Shown piece after piece: positions 17,833 through 26,831 of a DNA stretch of 64,000 bases. Both the position numbers and the translations under genes were made by a program. The notes under the pieces are model-generated. The model saw only the letters and a list, made by a program, of their open reading frames with translations, had not been told where the DNA came from and ran no database searches. Within the stretch, counting starts at the first letter, position 1. Each line of letters opens with the position of its first letter. Source of the stretch: Psychrobacter sp. NZS113 (lineage in GTDB: Bacteria; Pseudomonadota; Gammaproteobacteria; Pseudomonadales; Moraxellaceae); contig NZ_JADYWL010000002.1 in NCBI RefSeq assembly GCF_015864825.1, forward strand, positions 62,001 through 126,000. Reading direction: 5' to 3'.

Positions 17833-17882
17833 GTTAAATTGATATCTAATACTAGCAGTTCGATGTTTGTATAGCGCACCGA
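17833..17882 (+). repeat. 50-bp direct repeat, right copy
   Basis: Partner of 16131-16180, same orientation, about 1.7 kb away. The two copies bracket the Sel1-repeat gene and the small acidic gene. Most differences are transitions. Confidence 0.55.
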
Positions 17883-17979
17883 TTGTATTCCTATAATGAT
17901 GTTAAATAACAACCTTTTTACAGTCTAAAATAGGCGGTGAAAAATTGCAAAAAACCACCTATTTTTCCCATAACGAGTT

Positions 17980-18894
17980 TTACGTTTGATGGCGTTTTGC
18001 CATATATTTGCCCAGTAAAGGCAAACAAAATGCTGGTAATTGAAAAGCACCCAGTAACGGTAAAAACATCGTACCCATAAAAGGTGCCGTTATGGTGTAA
18101 GCAAGTAATACATTGCGTCCACCACACACCAGCGCAGCGACAATGGCATTTTCATAGCCAAAACGCCGATATATTATATAAGCGGTAAAATAAAACACCA
18201 ATGCCAATACAGAGCTTAGTGCCAGTAATGACAACGCTTGCCACGGATTATGATCAAAGGTGGTACGAAATCCTGCCATCAGCCCTAGTGGAAACAACAT
18301 CAGCAGTAAAATATTAAACTGCCCAATTTTGGGATAATAACGTGACAAAATAGCAGGTGAAACGAACCGGCGCACCCCCACAGCTAGCACCATTGGCATA
18401 ACAATATAAACCAACAAGCGATTGACATAAGTACCAACGTCTACATGCGCATTTTTATCGCCTAATAGCCATAATACGCCTAATAATGTACATGGCATAA
18501 TGAGCGTAGCAGCGATGGTTTTTGCCGTTGCCAGTTGTGCATCAAACCCCACCGCATTGACCAATGCGCCACTACCAAATAACGGGGCAGTGGCACCAAG
18601 ACCTGCAATCGCCAACAGCCAATCGCCACGCAAACCAAGCGCGTAAGCAATCAATATTAAAACTAGACTCATGCCGCCGCTTTGTAATAAGGCAAAAACC
18701 CACACATAGCTTGTCGCTATACGCTTTAACAGCGCATATTGGTCGATGCCTAGCAAAGTAAAAAACATCAAGAAGAACAGCATTTGGGGTAAATATACCA
18801 ATACCGCATTGGATACGTTTGGAAAAACAAATCCCGCAATTGCACAAACTGGCATAATCAATGTGCTATGACGCGCAATAAAACGAAGAAGCAT
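17980..18894 (-). CDS. BASS-superfamily permease (bile acid:Na+ symporter-like)
   Basis: A 304-residue inner-membrane protein with about ten predicted helices and no signal peptide. The arrangement, the SGALVNAVGFD segment in one half and AALVCGGRNVLLAYTI in the other match the BASS/SBF fold, where such Gly/Asn-rich broken helices bind sodium and an organic anion. The sequence is divergent from characterised PanS or ASBT proteins, so the substrate is open. AGGAAAGCTC precedes the ATG. Apparently monocistronic. Confidence 0.7.
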   Translation of the reverse strand: MLLRFIARHSTLIMPVCAIAGFVFPNVSNAVLVYLPQMLFFLMFFTLLGIDQYALLKRIATSYVWVFALLQSGGMSLVLILIAYALGLRGDWLLAIAGLGATAPLFGSGALVNAVGFDAQLATAKTIAATLIMPCTLLGVLWLLGDKNAHVDVGTYVNRLLVYIVMPMVLAVGVRRFVSPAILSRYYPKIGQFNILLLMLFPLGLMAGFRTTFDHNPWQALSLLALSSVLALVFYFTAYIIYRRFGYENAIVAALVCGGRNVLLAYTITAPFMGTMFLPLLGAFQLPAFCLPLLGKYMAKRHQT

Positions 18895-18943
18895 GAGCTT
18901 TCCTAATAAAAATATTCGTAAAAAGCGGGTATTACTTCTCTTT

Positions 18944-18962
18944 TTTATAGAGGATTGACTAT
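18944..18962 (+). repeat. Solo end fragment of the dispersed repeat
   Basis: TTATAGAGGATTGACTA is identical to the right flank of repeat copy 1 (about 6854-6870); copy 3 read in the same sense has TTATAGAGGATTGGCT. Confidence 0.35.
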
Positions 18963-19004
18963 AGCTCAGCTTTTTATACTGGGTAAATAACTACTTCTAG
19001 GGCT

Positions 19005-19721
19005 TTATACCGATGCTAATGCCTGCTTACAAGCTTCAGCTAAATACGTATCGACCGTATCCTGTTTGAGCAGCCATTTTAGATACCCAGCACCATCCGA
19101 ATGGGTAACTAAATCTGCAATGGCTTCACCCTTAAACTTACCAAAACTTAAATGCGTGGGTATGCGTGCCATTTGACTAAAGGTATATAGGCTCTCTACG
19201 TCATTGATGATATGACCTTGGCTATTCGCTAAGTCGATTAGGCTACCAAGCACTAGTTGAGTGAAGTAAATATCATAAATAGCAGCGTGTGCATGCTTTG
19301 CTTGAGCGCGCGCTACATCTCTATGGAAATGATAGAGCAGTGATACCAGTTTATGACTCTCAAGAGTGGGAAGGAGATGATTGGACATTGCGTTGGTACA
19401 GATTAATTTAGGGGTATGGGTCACGCCTGCATTTTTTAGAACGCCCATATCATAATCAATATTATGACCTATTAAATATTCAACACTACTGGGCAATCTA
19501 AAGTCGGTATGAGGTGGCTCATTCACGACATCTTCTTCACATATATGGGATACAGCCATAGACCCTAAACTGATTTCTTTTAGAGGATTAAAGCGCTTAG
19601 ATCTTGGTTCCTGTAGGACCTCTACTTTACCATTATTTATATCAATAATAGAGTAGGCAGCTTCAGTCATGTGAGGTTCAACAAGACCTGTGGTTTCGGT
19701 GTCGAGTATATATGTGGTCAT
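19005..19721 (-). CDS. ExoX-like 3'-5' exonuclease (DEDDh)
   Basis: A 238-residue DnaQ-fold exonuclease. Motif I is LDTETTG at residues 6-12, motif II is GHNIDYDMGVL, and motif III is HAHAAIYDIYF with the His and Asp of the DEDDh class. The C-terminal domain (HLSFGKFKGEAIADL...GYLKWLLKQ) is the DUF3820-type domain that follows the nuclease in E. coli exonuclease X. Expected role: degradation of single-stranded or nicked DNA in mismatch and UV repair. No operon partner. Confidence 0.85.
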   Translation of the reverse strand: MTTYILDTETTGLVEPHMTEAAYSIIDINNGKVEVLQEPRSKRFNPLKEISLGSMAVSHICEEDVVNEPPHTDFRLPSSVEYLIGHNIDYDMGVLKNAGVTHTPKLICTNAMSNHLLPTLESHKLVSLLYHFHRDVARAQAKHAHAAIYDIYFTQLVLGSLIDLANSQGHIINDVESLYTFSQMARIPTHLSFGKFKGEAIADLVTHSDGAGYLKWLLKQDTVDTYLAEACKQALASV

Positions 19722-19974
19722 AGTGTCCGTTTATAGTTTGGTGCTAGATGTGAGTGGTAAAGGCGTAAAATCTTTGATAGTGATAATAACAGCTAAGAGA
19801 ATTGCTATTAATTAACAAGCTACGATATTAATGGCTAACAGCGATAATTGATTAGCTTGCTTGCTGCATAAATAATCGCTAACTATACCAGTCTTAGCGG
19901 TTCTAATACATACGAGATTATTAATAAAGAGGCGTCTGCCTGCGCAAAGACAACCGTAAAGATGGCTGATCTGA

Positions 19975-20007
19975 AAAAATACCCATACTGAAACTAACCA
20001 GTATGGG
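19975..20007 (-). terminator. Rho-independent terminator after the flavin monooxygenase gene
   Basis: ACCCATACTG pairs with CAGTATGGG around an 8-nt loop. Read leftward it is followed by TATTTTTTC. It lies ~50 bp past the stop codon of the gene at 20058. The rest of the 336-bp gap (19722-20057) shows no gene. Confidence 0.8.
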
Positions 20008-20057
20008 CATACTACTTACTTTTGTTATAAGTTGGACTGACTCTAGCAACGTTCAAC

Positions 20058-21872
20058 TTACTCTAAGTGATGCACTTCTTGTAGTCCATACACAGGTGTC
20101 TCTAAACCTTCCATTCGGGCTTTAATTTGTAGTGACAAATATTGAGAGTAATGTCGAGACTGATGCAGGTTACCACCATGGAACCATAATGCTTCTTGCT
20201 GTGTCGGTTTCCACATGTTTCTTAACTCACCTTCCCAAGGGCCTGAATCTTTAGCAGTATCTGAGCCCATTCCCCAACACTTACCAACTTTATCTGCTAC
20301 TTCTTGGGAGATTATTTTTGCAGCCCAGCCGTTCATAGAACCAAACCCAGTGGCATACACAATCAAATCAGCCTCTAGCTCTGTACCGTCAGTTAGTACG
20401 ACCGATTTGGGTTTGATATGATCAATACTTACATTGGGTTTCAGCTTTATTTTACCTTCCGCGACAAGCTCAGAGGCACCTACATCGATATAGTAACCAG
20501 AACCTCGACGTAAGTATTTCATAAATAGGCCAGTATGATCTTCACCAAAGTCGAGCATAAAGCCTGCATCGGTTAGTCTCTTATAAAAATCAGCGTCTAT
20601 CTCTGCTACTTTGCGGTATACAGGCTCATGAAATTCCGGCATGATTTTGAAAGGAATAGAGCCAAAAGTCAGATCTGCTTTATAGGTGGTTATCCCATTT
20701 TCAACGGCTTCTTCTGAATACAAACCACCTAACACTTCATCCATCAGCGTATTGGATTTGATAATATGCGTTGATGAGCGCTGTATCATAGTGACGTCTG
20801 CGCCATTTTCCCATAGGGCAGCACAAATATCATGCGCCGAGTTGTTAGCACCTAAGACAACACACTTTTTATCTCGATATGCTTCACCACCTGGATGCTG
20901 GCTAGAATGATGTTGCTCTCCAGCAAAATCTTTCGCCCCTTTAATTTCAGGAATGTTTGGTAATCCGGACATACCTGTGGCTAAAACCAATTGTTTGGGA
21001 TGTAATACTAAACGTTCACCCGCTCTATCAAGCTCTACATTCCATTGCTGTAATTCCTCATCAAAGGCCGCACTGACACATTCAGTTGATCCCCAATAGT
21101 TTAATTCCATAATTTTAGTGTACATCTCTAACCAATCACCCACCTTGTCTTTTGGCGTAAATACAGGCCAGTTGTCAGGGAAAGGAAGATACGGCATGTG
21201 GTCGTACCATACAGGGTCGTGCAAACATAATGATTTGTAACGGTTGCGCCATGTGTCACCAGGTCTCGGCTGTTTATCAATGACAATAGTAGGAACTTCT
21301 AGTTGTCGTAAGCGAGCTCCTAGACCGATACCACCTTGTCCACCACCAATAACCAAGCAATAAGGTTGCTCGCTATAACCAAGGTTTTTTTCTTCAAGCT
21401 CACGCTTTTCCTGCCACGTTAAACGATTAGGATCTGCACCGTGTTCAGCCCCTTTTGAGCGTAGTTTTTTGCGCTTTTCAGGGAAGTCTGTGAGCTCAGT
21501 CATCGTGGTCAGTAATGTCCAAGCTTTGCCGTTACGCAGTCGTAAATGTCCATAGCCTTTTGATACTTTGGTCTTAAAAGAGATCCAAGCTTCTATTACG
21601 CCATCGTTTTCTACCGCATCTCCATCAAGCTGCCAGTCGTATGGCTCAGTGGTTTCTAACGTATGCGAAAGCATTTCTTTGATTTCATCTTGTCCTTCTA
21701 GCGTTTTGATATTCCAAGTAAAAGAAACTAAGTCACGCCAGTAGCCTTCTTTTTCAAAGTATTCAGCAGCTTTGTCGATGTTTTTGGTATGTAGGGTTTG
21801 ATCGAAACCTTGTAGCCAATTAGTGACTTGTTGGCTTGCGGATAACGTGTGGTCTGTTTTTTGAGCAGTCAT
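20058..21872 (-). CDS. NTF2-domain flavin-containing monooxygenase
   Basis: A 604-residue FAD/NADPH enzyme. The N-terminal ~130 residues form an NTF2/SnoaL-like domain (AAEYFEKEGYWRDLVSF). The FAD Rossmann motif is CLVIGGGQGGIGLGARL at ~175, the FMO/Baeyer-Villiger fingerprint region is FAGEQHHSSQHPGG, and the NADPH motif is CVVLGANNSAHD. The C-terminal ATGFGSMNGW motif is also present. Start 21872 has AGAGGA upstream. The fused NTF2 domain resembles fungal and bacterial FMOs acting on hydrophobic ketones or amines; substrate unknown. Two dyads upstream suggest local repression. Confidence 0.88.
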   Translation of the reverse strand: MTAQKTDHTLSASQQVTNWLQGFDQTLHTKNIDKAAEYFEKEGYWRDLVSFTWNIKTLEGQDEIKEMLSHTLETTEPYDWQLDGDAVENDGVIEAWISFKTKVSKGYGHLRLRNGKAWTLLTTMTELTDFPEKRKKLRSKGAEHGADPNRLTWQEKRELEEKNLGYSEQPYCLVIGGGQGGIGLGARLRQLEVPTIVIDKQPRPGDTWRNRYKSLCLHDPVWYDHMPYLPFPDNWPVFTPKDKVGDWLEMYTKIMELNYWGSTECVSAAFDEELQQWNVELDRAGERLVLHPKQLVLATGMSGLPNIPEIKGAKDFAGEQHHSSQHPGGEAYRDKKCVVLGANNSAHDICAALWENGADVTMIQRSSTHIIKSNTLMDEVLGGLYSEEAVENGITTYKADLTFGSIPFKIMPEFHEPVYRKVAEIDADFYKRLTDAGFMLDFGEDHTGLFMKYLRRGSGYYIDVGASELVAEGKIKLKPNVSIDHIKPKSVVLTDGTELEADLIVYATGFGSMNGWAAKIISQEVADKVGKCWGMGSDTAKDSGPWEGELRNMWKPTQQEALWFHGGNLHQSRHYSQYLSLQIKARMEGLETPVYGLQEVHHLE

Positions 21873-22043
21873 AAAATTCCTCTCCCTGGTTATGTTTATC
21901 ACTCTACCGCCGAACTCCATGTGCAGCAGTAAAAACTCAAAAAATACCAAATAGCATGCTTTACGAAGTGAATTAAAAGTCTAACTGATTGATATCATTG
22001 AGTGTTATTTCAATCAAGAAAATTACTATACTTGAGAAAAAGC

Positions 22044-22095
22044 ATAGTCTGTAAAGACAGCGTCTCTTTAGAAGAGTTATAGTCCGTAGAGACTA
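22044..22095. promoter_or_regulatory. Pair of operator-like dyads upstream of the flavin monooxygenase
   Basis: 22044-22058 (ATAGTCTGTAAAGAC) and 22079-22093 (ATAGTCCGTAGAGAC) match at 13 of 15 positions, and each has internal dyad symmetry (GTCT..AGAC; AGTC..GACT). Spacing is 35 bp. They lie ~170-220 bp upstream of the monooxygenase start and may bind its regulator. Confidence 0.45.
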
Positions 22096-22899
22096 TATCT
22101 GTTATAAACAGATGTTGTCAATTACGGTGTATGGTTGTTCTCTAAAATACCCTAAAATAATGTACTTGCCGACCGAAAGAAGGGTATTGTTTGAATCTTA
22201 TAATAGGTTAGGGCCTTTATGTCGTATGGGATCAGCGATAGTAAAACCTTATAAGAGAGCTCCTGCTTTTGAAAGTCATTTGGTGTATATGCCTGTTTTA
22301 TAATGCCATCGTATTCATTCAGCGTACTAACAAGCGTGTAGGTTAGGTAGAGATTATGAGACCCATAAAAATAAGGTTTAATTTGGACAAAGCTACAATA
22401 CAAATTCTTGTGTTGTGGCTTTTTTTACCTTTTCCAAATCAAAAAATATTTCAAGCTTTATAGCGGCTAAAAGTACATTTCAGAACGGTTAAGGTCACTG
22501 AAAGCACCCCATGATACCTATGTGCGATAGCTTGGAGATGGTCACTTCCCCTCACATAACCTCATTTAGTACACATTTGTATTTTTCGATGTAATTTCTA
22601 ATAAGATTATTAACTACGTATAAAATTTACAAATATTGACTCTATGGGTATTAGCTGTGCTTATAGGTGGTATTAATTTATAACGTTTGACTGTGACTTT
22701 TCAGCAACATATATTAGATAAGCGTTAACAAAGACTATGAATATCTGATTTTATCCAACCATAGTCGAACTTTTTGAGTATTTACATTAGATTTTTTAAT
22801 GTTTTTTGAGATTTCTAAGTGTTATTAATTGTTTTGATATTTCACTAGCCTGCATATCGACTAGGAAACAAGCTTTTTAGAAACAAAGGAGTGTACAGA
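22096..22899. other. ~800-bp AT-rich gap, no supported gene
   Basis: No recognisable gene. A 63-codon rightward frame (22112-22303) has no ribosome site or family likeness. A terminator-like hairpin follows it at 22389-22426. The remainder up to the deacylase gene is AT-rich and probably holds that cluster's promoter, which I could not place. Confidence 0.5.
22389..22426 (+). terminator. Rho-independent terminator-like hairpin
   Basis: A 15-bp stem with two G-T pairs (AAAGCTACAATACAA with TTGTGTTGTGGCTTT), a 4-nt loop and a run of seven T. No convincing gene lies immediately upstream on this strand, so it may mark a lost gene. Confidence 0.65.
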
Positions 22900-23934
22900 A
22901 TGAGAGTTTATAGTCACGAAAAACAAATGCTGCATCATCCACAAAGTTATTTTTCTCGCGGGAAGATGCGCCAGCCACAAGAAAAACCAGAACGCTTATT
23001 AGAGCTTTTAAAAGCGCCTGAAAATCTGGGTCTAAAAGTAACAACTGCTAGAGATATCGGGATAGAACCAATACTTGCCATACATGACCTTGACTACGTG
23101 AGGTTTTTAAAACACAGCTATGATGAATGGATGGCAGTAGAGGAGGATATGGGAGAAGAGGTTCAGACCACCGTCTATATGCCCAATAACAATTTTGGCC
23201 TTGGCATCTTAGCAAAAGCGGCTAAATATCAGGCAGATGGTAGTGCTCCTATCGGCAAACATTCATGGACGTCTATCTATTGGTCAGCACAAACGGCACT
23301 CAACGCTGCTGACGCCTTATTAAATGATGATGGTGGTCAAAATAACATTCAAGTATGTCTCACCAGACCTGCAGGACATCACGCTCGCAAAAATGCTGCA
23401 GGTGGTTTTTGTTATCTAAATAATGCGGCAATTATTGCTCAACACTTACGTCAGAAGTTTCAAAAAATCGCCATTATAGATACTGATATGCATCATGGGC
23501 AGGGTATCCAAGAAATATTCTATGACCGTAACGATGTGCTATATACCTCTGTACACGGCAGTCCTATCAATTTTTATCCTGTAGTCGCCGGTCATGAACA
23601 CGAGAGAGGCGAGGGAGATGGTTATGGTTATAACGTCAATTTTCCAATGTCACACGGCATAGACGAATCAGAATTCTTTCATTTTGTAGATAAAGCAATA
23701 GAAACCGTCAAGCTGTTTAATCCAGATGTGATCGTCCACGTCTTAGGTTTTGATGTTTATAAGGATGATCCACAAGCGAAGTGCGAAGTCAGTACTCAAG
23801 GCTTTAAAACTTTGGCACAAAAGCTTAAGGCATTAGAAAAGCCAGTAATTGTATTGGTTGAAGGAGGATATTGCATAGAAAAGCTCAATGAAAACTTACA
23901 AGCTTTTTTGTCTGGATTTATGTCAGATGCATAA
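22900..23934 (+). CDS. HDAC-family deacylase / acetylpolyamine amidohydrolase
   Basis: A 344-residue zinc amidohydrolase of the histone-deacetylase superfamily. Seen: the His pair in RPAGHHARK, the zinc Asp/His in DTDMHHGQG, the third ligand in GFDVYKDDPQAK, and EGGY near the C-terminus. The N-terminal MRVYSHEKQMLHHP and the L1-type insertion are typical of bacterial acetylpolyamine amidohydrolases, which hydrolyse N-acetyl or other N-acyl amines. ATG 22900 has AAGGAG 8 nt upstream and is preferred to GTG 22891. It heads a five-gene catabolic cluster and would release the free amine or amino acid for the flavoenzyme downstream. Confidence 0.88.
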   Translation: MRVYSHEKQMLHHPQSYFSRGKMRQPQEKPERLLELLKAPENLGLKVTTARDIGIEPILAIHDLDYVRFLKHSYDEWMAVEEDMGEEVQTTVYMPNNNFGLGILAKAAKYQADGSAPIGKHSWTSIYWSAQTALNAADALLNDDGGQNNIQVCLTRPAGHHARKNAAGGFCYLNNAAIIAQHLRQKFQKIAIIDTDMHHGQGIQEIFYDRNDVLYTSVHGSPINFYPVVAGHEHERGEGDGYGYNVNFPMSHGIDESEFFHFVDKAIETVKLFNPDVIVHVLGFDVYKDDPQAKCEVSTQGFKTLAQKLKALEKPVIVLVEGGYCIEKLNENLQAFLSGFMSDA

Positions 23935-24017
23935 GTAATGAATACTTAATTGTTATTCATTTAAAGGGCTTATTAAGGCAGTTGCTTGGTTAACTCACAA
24001 CAACAGGGATTTTTAAT

Positions 24018-25109
24018 ATGAGTGTTTCAATTATAAAAGCGATCAGCTATGCAGGCGTGTATGTCGGAGCGGTCATCGGTGCAGGGTATGCAAGTGGACA
24101 AGAGGTACTACAGTTTTTTGCAGGCTACGGTTTTATCGGAATGTTGGGTGCTTTTATTACGATGATCATGTTGGCGTGGTACGGTACCGTATTTATGGAG
24201 TTAGGTTATCAACTTAAAACAAATAGTCACCGTGTGGTTCTCAATTATTTATGTGGCAAGAAAGTAGGGTTTTTCGCTGATTATATCCTTTTATTCTTTA
24301 TGTTTGGCGTGATCAGTATTATGTTTTCAGGCGGTGGCGCGGCTATACATCAATACTGGGGTATGCCCTCTATCGCTGGCAAGATACTGATTGCCGTAAT
24401 GACATTATTAACGGTAATATTTGGCTTTACATCCTCTGTTAGAGCCTTAGGAATTATATCTCCATTAATGATTTTGGCAGTGGTGATCATTTCTATCATT
24501 ACCTTTACGAGCTATTCCGATCAGCTGGCTACCGTAGACGCTAGTATTCAAACACTTCAACCGGTCACAGCAACTTCATTTTGGTGGACGTCTGCAATAG
24601 TTTATGTCTCATATAACGTCATTCCAGGAGTATCTACTTTCGCCTCTATTGGTAATAAAGAATCTAACTTAAAAACGGTAAGAATGGCGGGCATCATTGG
24701 TGGCATGACTCTGGGTGTTTGTCTGCTTTTCATTATTATGGCTCTCCTATCTGACCTTGAAAATGTGATGAGCTACGAGCTGCCATTTTTAGAAATAGCG
24801 CGCGGTATTGGTCCAACTACTGGATTCCTATTTAGCATTGTGCTTGTGGTTGCTGTATTCACAACAGCGGTTTCTAACCTTTATGGCTTCGTTATTCGGT
24901 TCTTTGACTCAGATACGGAAACGTCGAAATTTCGTATTTTGACGGTTGTCATCGTGGTGCTGTCTTTACTGGCTTCGCTTTTCCCATTCAGTACGTTAGT
25001 AGGCACATTGTATCCAGCTTTAGGTATTCTTGGAATGTATGTGTTGATCTGTGCTTTGTATAAAACGTTCAAGGGTCAGATATTTATGGCTGAACGACCA
25101 AAGTTATAA
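24018..25109 (+). CDS. YkvI-family LeuT-fold transporter
   Basis: A 363-residue inner-membrane protein with about ten helices. The first helix reads GAVIGAGYASGQEVLQFFAGYG, the unwound Gly-rich helix typical of the YkvI branch of LeuT-fold amino-acid transporters. Substrates of this branch are uncharacterised. Its position between a deacylase and an amino-acid-type flavoenzyme suggests it imports the pathway substrate, either the acylated compound or an amino acid. Confidence 0.75.
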   Translation: MSVSIIKAISYAGVYVGAVIGAGYASGQEVLQFFAGYGFIGMLGAFITMIMLAWYGTVFMELGYQLKTNSHRVVLNYLCGKKVGFFADYILLFFMFGVISIMFSGGGAAIHQYWGMPSIAGKILIAVMTLLTVIFGFTSSVRALGIISPLMILAVVIISIITFTSYSDQLATVDASIQTLQPVTATSFWWTSAIVYVSYNVIPGVSTFASIGNKESNLKTVRMAGIIGGMTLGVCLLFIIMALLSDLENVMSYELPFLEIARGIGPTTGFLFSIVLVVAVFTTAVSNLYGFVIRFFDSDTETSKFRILTVVIVVLSLLASLFPFSTLVGTLYPALGILGMYVLICALYKTFKGQIFMAERPKL

Positions 25110-25132
25110 CAAAGAGAGCGAAGGGGTATCTT

Positions 25133-26383
25133 ATGCGCTACAAAGTGATCGTTATTGGTGCTGGTATGGTAGGTACGTCTATCGCTTGGCATTTGCAAAA
25201 AAATGATTCGCAGGTTCTTTTATTAGATAAGAAGCCACCAGGGTCAGAGACGTCGTATGGTAATGCAGGATTAATACAACGAGAAGCCATTCATGTACAT
25301 CCATTTCCTAGGCATCTTGCTGAACTAATCAGAGTGTTGCCGAATCAGAATACCGATATACGCTACCGCTTGCCTGCTGTCCTTCGCTACCATCAGGCTT
25401 TGTTAAAGTACTGGCAGTTTTCTGACCCTTCTTCTGTCCAAAAAATAGAAAAAGAGTGGAAGACTCTCATTGAGCATTGCACGAGCGAACATCAAGAAAT
25501 GATTACAGCAGCTGGCGCTGAAGATCTCATAAGACGTGATGGTTGGATTGAGATGCATCGAGATGAGGATATGTTCAGAAAAGCGATTCGTGGGGCTGAA
25601 CATGCACAGCAACAAGGTGTCGAGCACAACGTTTTATCTATAGCACAACTGGAAGCGTTGGAGCCTAACGGTAATTTTGATAGCTTTATCGGCGCCATTC
25701 ACTGGTGCAACTCTTGGCAGGTGTCTAATCCAGGGGCATTAGTACAAGCCTACGCAAAAAGCTTTGAAGAAATGAGCGGATCAATAGGTGAGTGCACTGT
25801 CAAAGAAATATTGCCTGAGAGCAATGGCTGGCAAGTAATTACCGACCAAGAGACTTTTTATAGTGATGATTTGGTTGTTGCGGCAGGTCCTTGGTCTAAT
25901 CAGTTAATAAAACCTTTGGGATATGATTTACCTTTATTTCCAATGCGTGGTTATCATCAACATTTTAAAACGACAGAAGAAAACAAGATTTACCATAGCT
26001 TAGTTGATATTGAAAAAGGCTTCGTTATGGGAGGGATGCAACAGGGTATTCGTATTACGACTGGTGCTGAAATGACTACTATGGAGGCACCAAAGAACCT
26101 CGGGCAATTAGAAGCTGTATTGCATTTCGCTAAAGCTATTTTACCATTAGATCAACCAGTCGAAACAGAGCCGTGGGCAGGCTCTCGACCGTGTATGCCT
26201 GATATGAAACCAGTCATAGGAGCCGCAGGCAAACATAATAATTTATGGTTCGCCTTTGGACATGGTCATCAGGGCTTTACCTTAGGACCTATCACTGGGC
26301 GCATTATAGAAGAGTTATTACATAACAAACCTATAGTCGTAGATATCAAACCCTTTAAGGCCCAGCGATTTTCTAATATTTAA
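25133..26383 (+). CDS. D-amino-acid-dehydrogenase-like FAD oxidoreductase
   Basis: A 416-residue DAO-family flavoenzyme. The FAD motif is VIVIGAGMVGTSIAWHLQ with E/D after the second strand (LLLDKKPPGSETSYGNAGLI), as in DadA. The C-terminal part has EPWAGSRPCMPDMKPVIG and GHGHQGFTLGPITGRII. It should oxidise a primary or secondary amine of an amino acid to the imine and pass electrons to the respiratory chain. AAGGGG precedes the ATG. The RidA gene 50 bp downstream fits imine production. Glycine/sarcosine-type oxidases are alternatives. Confidence 0.85.
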   Translation: MRYKVIVIGAGMVGTSIAWHLQKNDSQVLLLDKKPPGSETSYGNAGLIQREAIHVHPFPRHLAELIRVLPNQNTDIRYRLPAVLRYHQALLKYWQFSDPSSVQKIEKEWKTLIEHCTSEHQEMITAAGAEDLIRRDGWIEMHRDEDMFRKAIRGAEHAQQQGVEHNVLSIAQLEALEPNGNFDSFIGAIHWCNSWQVSNPGALVQAYAKSFEEMSGSIGECTVKEILPESNGWQVITDQETFYSDDLVVAAGPWSNQLIKPLGYDLPLFPMRGYHQHFKTTEENKIYHSLVDIEKGFVMGGMQQGIRITTGAEMTTMEAPKNLGQLEAVLHFAKAILPLDQPVETEPWAGSRPCMPDMKPVIGAAGKHNNLWFAFGHGHQGFTLGPITGRIIEELLHNKPIVVDIKPFKAQRFSNI

Positions 26384-26431
26384 TAAATACTTCTTAATCA
26401 TTTTATTTTAAAAGCATAAGGATTCATAAAA

Positions 26432-26770
26432 ATGCAAAAAATTAATAGTAATCAACGTATGAGCCAAATCGTTACTCATAATCAGACGGTATATTTATCT
26501 GGTCAAGTTGGCGCCATCGATGAAGATGTGGCTGCTCAAACGTTAACCTGTTTGAATAAGGTTCAAAGCTTACTAGAAGAGGTCGGCAGTGATAAATCAA
26601 AAATACTGACAGCAACGGTGTGGTTAAAAAGTATGTCAGACTTTGCCGCGATGAACGATATATGGGATAAGTGGTTTGAAGGTGCTCAGCCGCCTGCTCG
26701 AGCCTGTGGTGAGTCAGTGCTGGCACATCCTGATTTATTGGTAGAGATTACCGTTATCGCAGCTCAGTAA
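26432..26770 (+). CDS. RidA-family imine/enamine deaminase
   Basis: A 112-residue RidA/YjgF protein. The conserved Arg in PPARACGES and the C-terminal LVEITVIA with Glu form the hydrolase pocket, and VYLSGQVG is the usual N-terminal strand. It should hydrolyse the 2-imino acid made by the preceding flavoenzyme to the 2-oxo acid and ammonia. AAGGA precedes the ATG. A second RidA homologue (RutC) occurs at 54 kb in the pyrimidine cluster. Confidence 0.9.
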   Translation: MQKINSNQRMSQIVTHNQTVYLSGQVGAIDEDVAAQTLTCLNKVQSLLEEVGSDKSKILTATVWLKSMSDFAAMNDIWDKWFEGAQPPARACGESVLAHPDLLVEITVIAAQ

Positions 26771-26831
26771 GTCACTCCGATTAGGGTAAGACATACATAT
26801 TTGTATTAAGTAAAATACTAAGGAAATAATA

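Noticed and set aside
20058-21872. Flavin monooxygenase as trimethylamine/DMS monooxygenase (Tmm) linked to the DMSP cluster
   Set aside because: The protein is ~160 residues longer than Tmm because of an N-terminal NTF2-like domain, and it is 15 kb away from the ddd genes.
22112-22303. 63-residue rightward ORF followed by a terminator-like hairpin
   Set aside because: No ribosome site, no family likeness and no coding signature; kept only as a note in the gap description.
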